The notes below the pieces were generated by a model. It was not told the DNA's origin, ran no database searches, and saw nothing but the letters and a program-made list of their open reading frames with translations. Positions 1 to 14,640 of a DNA stretch of 64,000 bases are shown here, piece after piece (position 1 is the first letter of the stretch; each line of letters begins with the position of its first letter). Location of the stretch: positions 16,189,412 through 16,253,411 of the forward strand of contig ML664183.1 in assembly GCA_007570785.1 (NCBI GenBank). Direction: 5' to 3'. Position numbers and translations under genes: made by a program. Source of the DNA: Antilocapra americana (lineage: Eukaryota > Chordata > Mammalia > Artiodactyla > Antilocapridae).

Positions 1-1233
1 AGTGCTAGCAAAGTAATGCTCAAAGTTCTCCAAGCCAGGCTTCAATAGTACGTGAACCATGTACATCCAGATGTGCAAACTGGATTTAGAGGAACCAGAG
101 ATCAAATTGTCAACATCTGCTGGATCATCAAAAAAGCAAGAGAATTCCAGAAAAACATCTACTTTTGCTTTATTGACTATGCCAAAGCCTGTGACTGTGT
201 GGACTGCAACAAAGTGTGGAATATTCTTCAAGAGATGGGAATACAAGACCACCTGACCTGCCTCTCGAGAAATATGTATGCAGGTCAGGAAGCAACAGTT
301 AGAGCTGGACATGGAACAACAGACTGTTTCCAAATAGGGAAAGGTGTATGTCAAGGCTGTATATTGTCACCCTGCTTATTTAACTTGTATGCAGAGTACC
401 TATGAGAAATGCCAGACTGGATAAAGCACAAGCTGGAATCAAGATCACTGGGAAAAATATCAATAACCTCAGATATGCAGATGACACCACCCTGAAGGTA
501 GAAAGTGAAGAACTAAAGAGCCTCTGATGGAAGTGAAAGAGGAGAGTGAAAAATTTGGCTTAAAGCTCAACATTCAGAAAACTAAAATCATGGCATCTGG
601 TCCCATCACTTCATGGCAAATGGATGAGGAAACAGTGGAAACAGTGGCTGACTTTATTTTGGGGGGCTACAAAATCACTGCAGATGGTGACTACAGCCAT
701 CAAATTAAAAGACACTTGCTCCTTGGAAGAAAAGCTATGACAAATCTGAACAGCATATTAAAAAGCAACAAAGGTTCATCTAGTCAAAGCTATGGTTTTT
801 TCAGTAGTCATGTACGGATGTGAGAGTTAGACTGTAAGGAAAACTGAGCACCAAAGACTTGATACTTTTGAACTGTGGTGTTGGAGAAGACTCTTGAGAG
901 TCCCTTGGACAGCAGGGAGATCCAACCAGTCCACCTTAAAGGAAATCAGTTCTGATATTCATTGGAAGGACTGCTGCTGAAGCTGAAACTCCAATATCTT
1001 GGCCATCTGATGTGAAGAACTGACTCTTTGGGAGAGACCTTGATGCTGGGAAAGATTGAGGGTGGGAGGAGAAGGGGACGACAGAGGATGAGATGGTTGG
1101 ATGGCATCACCGACTCAATGGACATGAGTTTGAGAAGGCTCCAGGAATTGTTGATGGTCAGGGAAGCCTGGCATGCTGCAATCCATGGGGTTGCAAAGAG
1201 TTGGACATGACTGAGTCACTGAACTGAACTGAA
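1..1233 (+). mobile_element. BovB LINE, 3' part, entering from the left edge
   Basis: Decayed RTE-type ORF2 of BovB: the reverse transcriptase region with FCFIDYAKACDCVD near 165, CQGCILSPCLFNLYAEYL near 352-402, the YADD active-site box near 475-486, and the C-terminal [13 protein letters not shown] block near 1043. Stops and frameshifts break the frame several times. The tail ends with the ACTGA pentamer repeats typical of BovB rather than poly(A). The 5' part lies outside the window. Confidence 0.9.
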
Positions 1234-2370
1234 TAACACTATAAAACTTCTGGAAGAAAACATAAGAGAAAAGTCTTCATTATCTTTGATAGAAGACAAA
1301 AAGTAAAAACCATGTAAGTTAAAAATGGATAAATTAAGAACATCTGCACTTGGACAGATGCTGATAATGGAATGAATAGAAGTCATAGACAGGAAGAAAG
1401 CATTTGCCAGTCACACATTTTATTTGTATCCAAAATATATTATAAACTCTGTAAATTCAGTAATAGGAAAATATCAATTTATTTAATAGGTAGAAACTTT
1501 GAACAGATGCTTCACAAAAGTAGATTTATGAATGGCAAATGACCACATGAAAAGATGGTCAACATCAAACATCATTGGAGAAATTAAAATTAAAACCTTA
1601 CCGAATTGCAATTACATACTTATTAGAATGGCCCAAGTTGAAAGGATTGATCATATCCAGTGATACTAAGGATGGGGAATGACTGGAATCTTCAAATGGT
1701 TCTGTTAGAATGTAAAATGGTAAAGCCATTTTGGGGAACAGTTTCACTTGACAGTTCCTTTCATAGTGGAACACACATCTACCGTATAATCAGACTATTC
1801 CACTCCCAGATATTTACACAAGATAAATGAAAGCCAGTATTCATATAAAGACTTGTAAAATGTTCATAGCAGCTTTATTTTTCATAATAAAAAACTAGAA
1901 ACAACCCAACTGTTCATCAGGAGGTGAACAGATAAACATACTGCAATATATCCATATAAAGAAATACTATTTATCCATAAAAAGAAATGAACTGACACAT
2001 TTGACAACACGAATTTCAAAATAATCATGCCAAATAAAGTCAGACAATGAAAACAATACAAATAACAATAAAATAATAACATTTTTGGCAACAGTATTTT
2101 TTTTGAAATTGTATGAAATTAGAAATCAACCACAGAAAGAAAACCAGGGAAAGAACAAACACATGGAGACTAAACAACAGGCTATCTAAAAATGAATTCA
2201 AAGAGGAAATAAGAATACCTCAAGACAAATCAAAATGGAAACAAAATTTTCCAAAATCTATGGGATGCAGCAAAAGCAGGTATAAGAGGGAAGTTCGTAT
2301 ATATACTTTACTATACACTTGAAACTAACACAGTGTTGTGCATTAGCCATACTTCAATAAAAAATTAAAT
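1234..2370 (+). mobile_element. Old L1 (L1M-like) fragments, sense
   Basis: Word patterns of the end of an L1 ORF2 and its 3' region are visible: the stretch on test hosts and platform animals around 1510-1640, 'tgttcatagcagctttattt' near 1861, and a 2290-2370 segment ending in 'cttcaataaaaa'. Much diverged, with no long open frame. The 2101-2290 segment may be a separate L1 piece. Confidence 0.55.
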
Positions 2371-3523
2371 TACATTAAGGAACAAGATAAAATAGCTCCA
2401 TGGTGCTATTCATCTTGGTTTTATGCCATCTAAATACTGTTATATATGCCATTAATGATTATCCAAATTATCAATGAAATAAAGACAGAAAGTGCTGTGA
2501 ATCACATTATCAGATATTCTTTGTTCACTGACATTGTATATCATTATAGTAATATTATATCATAGAAAAGAAGTCTCTGAGAAAATATGTTTAATACTTA
2601 TATCACCCTACTGAATTACCATTCAGCCTATCTTCCTTTAAGTATTATCCTCAAGTCTTGGATATTTTCTGGGCAAAGAGTTAGTGCACTCTCAGTCTGA
2701 GAATTCTAATTTGGATTCCAGTTGCCAAAGATACTGTATTGAACATGAAGATGTTTCTGTCCTCCTGGTGCTTAAATTCTAGTGAGAGAAAAACTAAACT
2801 AAATAAACAATAAATAGTTAAACAAGTAAAAAGCAAGTTCACTTCTAAAGGTAATTAAGTGATATTAAGAAAATAGGTTAATGGAAAAGAGGGTCACTGG
2901 GTGGCTATTTTAGGTCAAGTGGTTGGGAAAATCCTCTTTTAGGTAACTCTTAAGCTGGACTTCAATGATCAGGAAGAGCCAGCCTTGCAGAAAATTGGGA
3001 AGAAGTGAAGGCAAAATGCCAAGGTGAATAGGAAGAGTAAATGTAAGTACATCCGTCTCAGCTGTTTTACAACACTACCTTCTCTAGGTCACTGAGTCAT
3101 TCACACCTCTCTCAGAGAGATACACCAGTGCTAGTAGCCAACCATTCACCCACACAACCTTATAGTTACAGCTCTGAATTAATACAATCCATTTTGGAGG
3201 TTAGCAGTGTAGATGAGAAGGGTGGCTCTATCACTCCCTGAAGACTAAAAGTGATAAGAAATCACAAGCCACCATGGCTACTTCTACTGAATGTTCATAA
3301 CATCCCCATATTTTGGATAACTTTTTAAAAAGGATATTGTTGACAACAGGGGAAAAGAAAAAGGGAGTGAAGAATTAATGCAAATTCACAACTACTGGCA
3401 ACACAAGTCAAAAAGTATACCTTACGCTCAAGAACAACATAAGCAAATGTTTCCCACTTTCACAGATAAGTGGAAAATCTAAGGATATGTTTGTTCACGG
3501 GAAGTAAAATAACTCAACTTAGT
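2371..3523. other. Mostly unassigned AT-rich DNA with an ancient L2-like relic
   Basis: No gene seen. About 2745-3030 resembles an old L2-like interspersed repeat (phrases equivalent to 'cttaaattctagtgag' and 'aagagccagccttgcagaa'). The rest is unique-looking. Confidence 0.45.
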
Positions 3524-3742
3524 TGTGAAAGTGTTAATAGCTCAGTATCCAGCTCTTTGTGACCCCATGAACTGCAGCTTGCCAGGTTCCTCCGTCCATG
3601 AAATTCTCCAGGCAAGAATATTGGAGTGGGTAGCCATTCCCTTCTCCAGGGAGTCTTCCTGACCCAGGAATCAAACCTGGGTCTTCCACATTGCAGTCAG
3701 ATCAGTCAGATTCTTTACTGTCTGAGCCATCAGGGTAGCCCC
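3524..3742 (-). mobile_element. Bov-tA SINE
   Basis: Antisense tRNA-derived SINE: 'gaccccatgaactgcag', the 'ggcaagaatattggagtggg' core, and at the right the inverted tRNA-like head ending 'gagccatcagggtagcccc'. No clean TSD identified. Confidence 0.85.
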
Positions 3743-3819
3743 AGCTTAGTAGCACAAGACATATAAAGACTACCAAGATAAGATATAAACATAGACTTGA
3801 GAAATATCACTGAATACTT

Positions 3820-4035
3820 TTTAAAAAACAATTATTGGCACATAGTTGATTTACAATGTTGTGTTAGTTTCAGGTGTACAGCAAAGTCAATCAGTTATAC
3901 ATATACCTATATCTGTTCTTTTTTTTTTTTAAGATTCTTTTTCCATATAGGGCATTGCACAGTATTGAGTAGAGTTCCCTGAGTTATACAGCATGTTCTT
4001 CTTAGTTATCTATTTTATATATAGTAGTGACTGAA
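3820..4035 (-). mobile_element. L1 3' end, antisense
   Basis: The typical antisense L1 3'UTR words are present: 'ttgatttacaatgttgtg', 'ttcaggtgtacagcaaagt', 'gagttccctgagttataca'. It contains a T-rich run at 3918-3931. Confidence 0.65.
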
Positions 4036-4600
4036 TATTTTTATACCAAGTAGTTGAACTTTAATCTGTATAAGACTGAGAATTACTAAAAGTTATTTGA
4101 GAATGGCAATGACCAATCTAGAAACTTGGTGCAGAATAGAGATTAGGAGCAGACAGGTCAGTTAAAAATCTACTATAATAATTAAATTAAGAACTTAATG
4201 ACTGTTTGAACTTAAGTAAGGGGGTAATCAGTCCATGATCAGCTTTCAATGTCCACAGTTGACAAGAATGCAGTAAAATAGGCACTGTATAATACTGCTG
4301 GTAGAAATGGAATTTGTTCTTTTCTGAGGTACAATGGAATGGGATTGGATTTAAGAGACAGAGGAGAGGAGCTAAAAAAGAGCAGAAGACTAATAGATAT
4401 CAAGGATTAGAAAAGAGAATAGATATATTGAAGATGACTATGAGGTTTCAAGTCTGATTATGCAAGGTGACCAGACTATTAACAGAAATGAGATAACAAG
4501 AGATGACAGGAAAGATAAGAATGTATTCAACAGATCATGAGGACCTGCATTGATTCCTCAAGATACTGTTTAACCTAGGAAAAATTCACTTGAATTTAGT
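4036..4600. other. Unassigned AT-rich sequence
   Basis: No gene, RNA or clearly recognisable repeat seen. A stretch near 4200-4500 has the feel of an old L2-like copy but I cannot place it. Confidence 0.4.
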
Positions 4601-4994
4601 GTCTATATTTACATATGTAAAATGATGCAAGGATGGTTCAATATCTGCAAATCAAACAATGTGATATACCACAATAATAAAAATGATAAAAATCACACAA
4701 TCAGAAAAAGCATTTGACAAAATTCAACATCCATTCATGATTTAAAAAAAATTCTCATCAAATTGTATAGAGGGGACATATCTCAGCATAGTAAAGGTCA
4801 TGTATGATATAATCACAGCTAATATCACCTCAAAGCTGAAAAGCTGAAAGCATTCCCTCTAAAACTGGGAACAAGACAAGGATGCCCACTCATACCACTT
4901 CTAAATAAATGGTACTAGAAGTTCTAGCCATGGCAATTAGATAACAAAAAGAAATTAAAGCTATTCAAATTAAAGGAAGGGTAGGGCAAAAATG

Positions 4995-5193
4995 GGGCTT
5001 CCCTGGTGGCTCAGCAGTAAAGAATTCACCTGCAATGCAGGAAATTCAGGAGAAGCAGGTTCAATCCCTAGGGGAGGAAGTTCCCCTAGCACGAGTATTC
5101 TTGCCTGGAAAATTCCATGGACAGAGGATCCTGGCAGGTTACAGTCCATGGGGTCATAAAGAGACACAACTTAGCAACTAAACAACAAAAACA
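4995..5193 (+). mobile_element. Bov-tA SINE nested in L1
   Basis: Head 'ggcttccctggtggctcag', then the tRNA-like B-box region and the 'cctggaaaattccatgga' body. Flanked by an exact 12-bp TSD, AGGGCAAAAATG, at 4983-4994 and 5194-5205. Confidence 0.95.
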
Positions 5194-5741
5194 AGGGCAA
5201 AAATGACACTACTTGCAGATGACATGATACCTACATAGAGAACCCTAAAGTCCCCATCCAAGAGCTATTAGAACTAAAAAATGAATTCAGTAAGGTTGTA
5301 GGATACAAGATTAATATACAGAAATCTGTTAGTTTACTGTACACTAATAATGAACTACCAGAAAGAGAAAGCAAGCAAACAATCTCGTTTTAAAATTGTG
5401 TCAATAAAATACTTAGGAATAAACTTAATCAAACAAGTTAAAGACCCATACTTTGAAAACTATAAAACATGGATAAAGGAAATTTGTAGATAATATAAAG
5501 AAATTGAAAGATATTCTGTGGTCATAAATTGGACAAATTAATATTGTCAAAAATAACCATACTATCCAAAGCAATCTATAGATTTAATGAAATCTCTATC
5601 ATAATAACCAGGACATTTTTCACTAACTAGAATAATCAGAACATTTATACAGAACTTCAAAAGACCCTGAATCACCAAAGCAATTTTGAGAAAAAAGAAC
5701 AAAGCTAGAGGTATCACGTTCTCAGACTTCAGACTATATGA

Positions 5742-5834
<93 letters not shown>

Positions 5835-5880
5835 TAAGGTCAATAAATCTATAACAAACATGTAAGACTATACAGTGGAA

Positions 5881-6156
5881 CGGAGAAGGCAATGGCAACC
5901 CACTCCAGTACTCTTGACTGGAAAATCCCACGGACAGAGGAGCCTGATAGGCTGTAGCCCATGGGGTTGCGAAAAGTTGGACATGACTGAAAGACTTCAC
6001 TTTCATTTTTCACTTTCATGCATTAGAGAAGGAAGTGGCAACCCATTCCAGTGTTCTTGCCTGGAGAATCCCAGGGATGGGGTAGCCTGGTGGGCTGCCA
6101 TCTACGGGGTTGCACGGAGCTGGACATGACTGAAGCAACTTAGCAGCAGCAGCAGG
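5881..6156 (+). mobile_element. Bov-A2 SINE nested in L1
   Basis: Dimeric Bov-A element ('ggagaaggcaatggcaaccc' repeated in the second unit as 'gagaaggaagtggcaaccc') ending in an (AGC)n tail. Exact 11-bp TSD ATACAGTGGAA at 5870-5880 and 6157-6167. Confidence 0.95.
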
Positions 6157-6530
6157 ATACAGTGGAAAAAAAGATAGTCTCAGTTCTGGGAAAACTGGAA
6201 AGCTACATGTAAAGAAATGAGATTAGAACATTTCCTTACACTTTATACAAGAATAAACTCAAAATGATTTAAAGATTTAAATGTAAGACCTAAAACCATA
6301 AAACTCATAGAAGAGAATACAGGCAGACCACTCTTTGGTGTAAATGTAAACAATATATTTTTTTGGACTTGTCTTCTAAGGCAAATGAAACACATACAAA
6401 AATAAACCATGAAACTAAATGGAACTTATAAGCTTTTGCACAAATGAAATGATTATTAAAAGACAATGTATTGAATGGGACAAAATATTTGCAAATGATA
6501 TGACCAATAAGGGGTTACTATCCAAAGTAT

Positions 6531-7034
6531 AGTTTGATTATCTTTTATTAGATATTATATCATTATTAGATATATGTAATATTGATCTATCACCAACTTG
6601 AAGCCTAGTAACTTCTCCCTCATGTTTATATACAGTAAAACTTCCAATTTTTAATGTTTTCATTATAATTGACTATCACTGTCAATTTTCATGTAACAAG
6701 TTTCTCTAGTGTCCAGGCAATAATTTACCTGCAATTCAAGGTAACTGAAATGGCTCAGTCTTATCCTTGCTTATGACTGTTTCCTTGAGAATTTCCAGGA
6801 CAACGTCAGAAAGCAACCAAACAAAAAACTAGTGGTAAGGGCATGAATCCTTGTCTTGCTCATCCGCACATCTCCTACAGCAATTGGAATGTGTTTTGTC
6901 ATAAAATTTAATATTTACTGAAGAGAAGATTGACCTAAAATTCTCTGGTGAACCAAATATCTTGAACTGTCAATAATCTGGAATACAGAATTTTCTGGCC
7001 CCCTTTTACAGGTGGAGAAATTGAGGTTCAAAAT
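6531..7034. other. Unassigned AT-rich sequence
   Basis: No gene or confident repeat. Part may be old antisense L1. Confidence 0.4.
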
Positions 7035-7042
7035 GTTTATCA

Positions 7043-8254
7043 ACCTACCTGACTTTAGGCTATACTACAAAGCCACAGTCATCAACACAGTATGGTACTG
7101 GCACAAAGACAGAAATATAGATCAATGGAACAAAATAGAAAGCCCAGAGATAAATCCATACATCTATGGACACCTTATCTTTGACAAAGGAGGCATGAAT
7201 ACACAATGGAGAAAAAACAATCTCTTTAACAAGTGGTGCTGGGAAAACTGCACAGCCACGTGTAAAAGAATGAAACTAGAACACTTTCTAACACCATACA
7301 CAAAAATAAACTCAAAATGGATCAAAGATCTAAACATAAGACCAGAAACTATAAAACTCCTAGAGGAAAACATAGGCAAAACACTCTCTGACATAAACCA
7401 AAGCAGGATCCTCTATGACTCACCTCCCAGAATATTGGAAATAAAAGCATGAATAAATAAATGGGACCTAATTATAATTAAAAGCTTCTGCACAACAAAG
7501 GAAACTAAAAGCAAGGTGAAAAGGCAGCCTTCAGAACGGGAGAAAATAATAGCCAATGAAGCAACGGACAAACAATTAATCTCAAAAATATACAAGCAAC
7601 TCCTGCAGCTCCATTCCAGAAAAATGAACGACCCAATCAAAAAGTGGGCCAAAGAACTTAACAGACATTTCTCCAAAGAAGACATAAAAATGGCTAACAA
7701 ACACATGAACAGATGCTCAACATCACTCATTATCAGAGAAATGCAAATCAAAACCACAATGAGGTACCACTTTACACCAGTCAGAATGGCTGCAATCCAA
7801 AAGTCTACAAGCAATAAATGCTGGAGAGGATGTGGAGAATAGGGAACTCTCCTACACTGTTGGTGGGAATGTAAACTAGTACAGCCACTATGGAAAACAG
7901 TGTGGAGGTTCCTTAAAAAACTGCAAGTAGACCTGCCATATGACCCAGCAATCCCACTGCTGGGCATACACACCGAGGAAACCAGAATTAAAAGAGCCAC
8001 GTGTACCCCAATGTTCATCGTCGCATTTGTTTACAATAGCCAGGACATGGAAGAGACCGAGACGTCCATCAACAGACGAATGGATAAGAAAGCTGTGGTA
8101 CATATACACAATGGAATATTACTCAGCCATTAAAAACAATTCATTTGAATCAGTTCTACTCAGGTGCAGGCAACTGGAGCCTATTATCCAGAGTGAAGTA
8201 AGCCAGAAGGAAAAACAAAAATACAGTATACTAAGGCATATATATGGAATTTAG
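7043..8254 (+). pseudogene. L1 ORF2 C-terminal relic
   Basis: Encodes pieces of the end of ORF2p: [13 protein letters not shown] near 7096-7134, [11 protein letters not shown] near 7216-7250, the [11 protein letters not shown] block near 7615-7650, and W-Y-I-Y-T-M-E-Y-Y-S-A-I-K near 8096-8134. A TGA at 7450, a TAG at 7840 and frameshifts break it. No RT catalytic part is present. Confidence 0.9.
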
Positions 8255-8576
8255 AAAGATGGTAAGGAGAACCCTGTATGGGAGACAGCAAAATAGACGC
8301 AGATGTATAGAACTGTCTTTTGGACTCTATGGGAGAGAAAGGGTGGGATGATATGGGAGAAAGGCATTGAAACATGTTAATTATCATATGTGAAATCAAT
8401 CGCCAGCCCAGGTTTGATGTTCAGGGCTGGTGCACCAGGGTGATCCAGAGAGAGGGAATCGGGAGGGATGTGGGAGGGGGGTTCTGGAAGGGGAACATAT
8501 GTATACCCATGGCAGATTCATGTCAATGTATGGCAAAACCAACACAATAATGTAAAGAAAATTAAAAAAAAAAAAA
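7043..8576 (+). mobile_element. L1 (bovine type), 5'-truncated, sense, with A-tail
   Basis: Contains the last part of ORF2, the 3'UTR ('catggcagattcatgtcaat') and an A-tail at about 8564-8576. TSD GTTTATCA at 7035-7042 and 8577-8584. Ends about 180 bp before the CpG island of RNLS. Confidence 0.93.
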
Positions 8577-8584
8577 GTTTATCA

Positions 8585-8759
8585 TTTACACAAAGCCTGA
8601 GGGTTGGTCTAAGCAAAATGTCTCCCAAATTCTTTCTCTGTTATGTGAATAGTGACTATTAAGGTACTTGAAGAAAGCTGGCTCTGGCATCACTGCTGTG
8701 CTCCTTTCAGACTTAAGACTATTAAGAAGCCAAGGTCCTACAAGGCAGTTACCCTAGTA
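8585..8759. other. Unique sequence just upstream of the RNLS CpG island
   Basis: No repeat recognised. It lies between the L1 TSD and the island and could hold upstream promoter sequence. No divergent gene exon seen on the minus strand. Confidence 0.4.
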
Positions 8760-8838
8760 GTTAACCTTGGGCTGGGTCTCCGCAGTAGTGAACACCAGCC
8801 CTGTGGCGAGGCGGGGTCTCACGCTCTAACCTGTGTGA

Positions 8839-11199
<2,361 letters not shown>

Positions 11200-11285
11200 A
11201 TAAACCAATCTCTATCTCTGTCTCTCGACCTATGTCTATGTCTATCCTATTGATACTGTCCCTCTGGAGAACTCTGACTAATACA
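11200..11285 (-). repeat. Pyrimidine-rich simple repeat and end of an ancient interspersed repeat
   Basis: 'tctatctctgtctctcgacc' grades into 'tccctctggagaactctgac', the antisense end of a common old mammalian repeat. A sense relative starts near 12420. Confidence 0.45.
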
Positions 11286-11329
11286 TAATCATTGACTGAA
11301 TCATATCTTTGGTCTATTTTCATATCAGC

Positions 11330-11885
11330 AAACTCAGTTTTCTTCATTCTTTTTAATTCCTGTTCAGTATTACATGGTATATGTATATCATTATTTATTT
11401 AACTGTTAACTTTCTGTTAAGTATGTAGACTGTCTGCAGGGTTAGGGATTGTTTTGCTTTATGCTAGTACCAATATTGCTGCAGTTTCTAACTCTGACAC
11501 ACTTTTGAAAGTATATCTGTAGGATCAGTTCCTAACAGTATAGGAGGTGTGTCAATGGTTTGTGCATTTTTTATTTAACTAAGTTGTGCCATCTATTCCT
11601 ATTAAGGAATATATCATCAATAGTAAATGAGAATGTATCTTTCTGCATCTTGATATTATGGTAAATAAAATCCTTTGCCCATATGATGGGTTGAAATGAT
11701 ACTTCCTTGTGTTCTGATTTGCATTTACTTAGTTATGAGTGAATTTATGCACCTTTGTTTTACTAACCAAATCTGTGCATTTTTTTCTGTGAATGTCTTA
11801 TAACCTTTGCCCGGTTTCTATGAGGATTTTCATTTGTTTTTATGTATATGATGAGTGTTTTAAAATGGAATTTTTTGAAAAGGAT
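11330..11885 (-). mobile_element. L1M-like fragment, antisense
   Basis: Typical antisense old L1 3' words: 'ctttgcccatatgatgggtt', 'ttgtgttctgatttgcattt', 'gtctgcagggttagggattg'. No open frame. Confidence 0.6.
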
Positions 11886-12056
11886 GACAAATAATCCTGG
11901 ACAATTAATGATTTATCCTTTAAAACAGAAGTATATTTTTTGATAAATCATAATTAAATGCCCAATTTAAGATCATTGAGGAAAAGCTGATAGTTTGTTT
12001 ACTTCATAAGCTATTTATAGAATAATTACTGTTTTGGACTACATCAAATATTACTT

Positions 12057-12266
12057 GGGCTTCTTTGGTGGCTCAGATGGTAAAGAATCTTCCTGCAATG
12101 TAGGAAATCTGGGTTCAATCCCTGGGTTGGGAAAATGGAGAAGGGTATGGTTCCCCACTCCAGTATTCTTGCCTGGAGAATTCCAAGTACAGAGGAGCCT
12201 GGCAGGCTACAGTCCATGGGGTTTCAAAGAGTTGAACATGACCGAGTGATGAAGCACAGCACAGCA
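12057..12266 (+). mobile_element. Bov-tA SINE
   Basis: Full-length tRNA-derived SINE with exact 11-bp TSD AAATATTACTT at 12046-12056 and 12267-12277. The tail is a short (CAGCA)n. Confidence 0.95.
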
Positions 12267-12409
12267 AAATATTACTTATTGTGAAGCCTGAGAATACCGA
12301 TACTGGGCATGGGAGAAGGCAGTGAGATTGAATACACAACATAAGGACACAGTAAATACCATTTCAGGCAAGACCATTTCTTCATCTAGGGTTTAGAATA
12401 TTATGCTGT

Positions 12410-12960
12410 AGTCATCAGGATTTTCCAGAAGAAAAACGGAACCAAAAGGATATATTTATATAGATAGGTTAATTTATTGTACAGAATTAGCTTATGTGAT
12501 TATGGAGGCTGACAAATCTGGGGATCTGCCGGGTGAATTGACAAGCTAGAGATCCAGGAGAGCTGATGGTTTAGTTTCAGTCCAAAAGCCTGAGACCCTG
12601 TAGAGGTTGACGGTACAGTTGCAGTTTCGGTGGCTGGCGAGCTCAAAACCCAAGAAGAGCCGATGTTTCAGTTCAAGTCTGAAGGTAGGAGAATGAAACA
12701 GTGTTCCAGTTCAAGGCTATCAGACAGGAAGACTTATTTACTGGTGGGAGGGTCAGCCTTTCTGTTTTATTCAGGCCTGTGACTGATTAGATGGTACCCA
12801 CCTATCTTAGGGAGGGCAACCTGCTTCATTCAGTCTACCAATTTAAATATTACTTTCTTCCAAAACACCCTCACAGAAATACCCAGAATAGTGTTTGCCA
12901 AATATATGAGAACCTCAGAGACTCAGTCAAGTTGACACGTAAAATTAACCATCACAGATG
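12410..12960 (+). repeat. Ancient LTR-like interspersed repeat
   Basis: Recognisable mammalian repeat phrases: 'gattatggaggctgacaa', 'gatctgccgggtgaattg', 'cagtcaagttgacacgtaaa'. I recall the family as old and widespread but cannot name the subfamily with certainty (LTR of MaLR/ERVL type or L1M 5' region). No coding remnant. Confidence 0.5.
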
Positions 12961-13454
12961 GTGACACTATTTGTATATTTTGTAGAATGTCATCAGCTTC
13001 ATATATTGTCACCATATAACTTTTAAAAAAAATCTCATTTCCATCATGACTTTTACTTAACCCAAATTATATGTACATACTTATTAGAATCTCTAAGTAC
13101 TTACTAAATGTATTGTATATCTAGCCATCCATATATGCATACACCTATTCATTCAATAAACATTTGCTGAGTGCTTACTATACACTGTTTTAGACACTAG
13201 TGATACAAGAACCAAAGTTCCTTCCATCAAATAGCTAAGGGACAGTCCTTGAATACACTGCACCTACAACCTTTTTGTGTTAGGTGTTTGGGGTAATATA
13301 TGGTTTTTGGTTTTCTTTTTCCAATTTTGCTTTGGAAACTCTTGGGAGGAGAGGTCATATTTAATTTATTTGTAGCTCACGTAGAATCTAATGGTAACTG
13401 GTATATTTTAGGTATGTATAAGTGATACAGATTTAGATTTCTAATACATATATA
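12961..13454. other. Intronic sequence with an L2 fragment
   Basis: About 13140-13215 ('cattcaataaacatttgctg', 'gagtgcttactatacactg') is an L2-type 3' segment. The rest is unassigned, ending in a (TG/TA)n-rich stretch near 13445-13467. Confidence 0.55.
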
Positions 13455-13669
13455 TGTATGTGTGTGTGCTTAGTCACTTCAGTATGTTTGACTCTTTGCA
13501 ACCCTATGGGCTGTAGCCCACCAGCTTCCTGTCCATGGCAAGAACACTGGAGTAGATTGCCACGCCCTTCTCCAGGGGATCTTCCCTACCCAGGTATTGA
13601 ACCCCATGTCTTTTATGTTTCTTGCATTGGCAGGTGAGTTCTTTCCCAATAGTTCTACCTGGGAAGCCC
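13455..13669 (-). mobile_element. Bov-tA SINE
   Basis: Antisense copy: 'gactctttgcaaccctatgg' at left, 'cttgcattggcaggtgagtt' and the inverted head '...cctgggaagccc' at right. TSD unclear in the TA/TG-rich flank. Confidence 0.85.
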
Positions 13670-14100
13670 TATATATAAAGATACATATATTTATTCACTG
13701 TAGTTTAACCAATTCTTCCTAAAAACCTCTTTATACTTTGAATTTGTACAGTCTCTTGAGAGCATGAGTACTTTAGATTTTCTTATCAGTATATGAAATA
13801 TGTAAGTAACTTTTAAAAAAGAATTACATACTAATAGTTGAAAATTTGGAAAATACAGAAAAATAGCAGGGAAAAGTGTCACAATAATATGTAAGTCAGC
13901 CGTAAGTTCATTCTGTGACATACTTTCTGCTTTTTTAAAAAATAATTTTTATATAATTGAGTTCAAAGGCCTACATAGTTTGGGTGTATATAAACTTTTT
14001 CTTAGTTTATTTTAATATTATCTTTGTAATGTTTCAAGAGGTATTTTCACCCTCTTATTAGAGGTTTTATAAACTACCTATACCATTTAAAATTTTATAA
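13670..14100. other. Unassigned AT-rich intron sequence
   Basis: No gene or repeat I can name. Confidence 0.4.
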
Positions 14101-14111
14101 TTATATCCCTT

Positions 14112-14307
14112 CAAAAAAGTGTTAGTCACTCAGTTGTGTCCCCCTGGACTTTAGCCCAACAGGCTTCTTTGTTGATGGAATTCTCTAGGCAAGAATACTG
14201 AAGTGGGTAGCCGTTCCCTTCTCCAGGGTCTTCCTGACCTAGGAATTGAACCTGGGTCTCTTGCATTGCACACGGATTCTTTACTGTCTGAGCCACCAGG
14301 AAGGCCC
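14112..14307 (-). mobile_element. Bov-tA SINE
   Basis: Antisense copy with exact 11-bp TSD TTATATCCCTT at 14101-14111 and 14308-14318. Confidence 0.95.
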
Positions 14308-14394
14308 TTATATCCCTTTAAACATTCTTTAAACTTCTTTAAATTTTTCTGTCTATAAATGGCTCCTATCCTATTTTAGTATTTCCACAATGAA

Positions 14395-14640
14395 AGTTGA
14401 GAGTCCCTGGAGTCAGAATGACCTGGATTCAAGTTCACATTCTACCATACTTTCCTAGCTGTGTAATATTAGGAAAGTGCTAAAATCTGTACTTTAGTTC
14501 TTTCATTGGAAAATTGAGAGCAATGACAATACCTACAGCAAAGTTTTGTGAAGAATAAAGGATATAATCCACTCATTGCCAATTCAAGCAAATAATAGGC
14601 CATATACTTAGAAATCTCTTGATAAATGTTAGCTTAAAAA
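14395..14640 (+). mobile_element. MIR SINE
   Basis: Ancient mammalian SINE: 'gacctggattcaagttcaca', 'agctgtgtaatattaggaaa', then 'gaataaaggatataatcca'. Strongly diverged, no TSD. Confidence 0.7.
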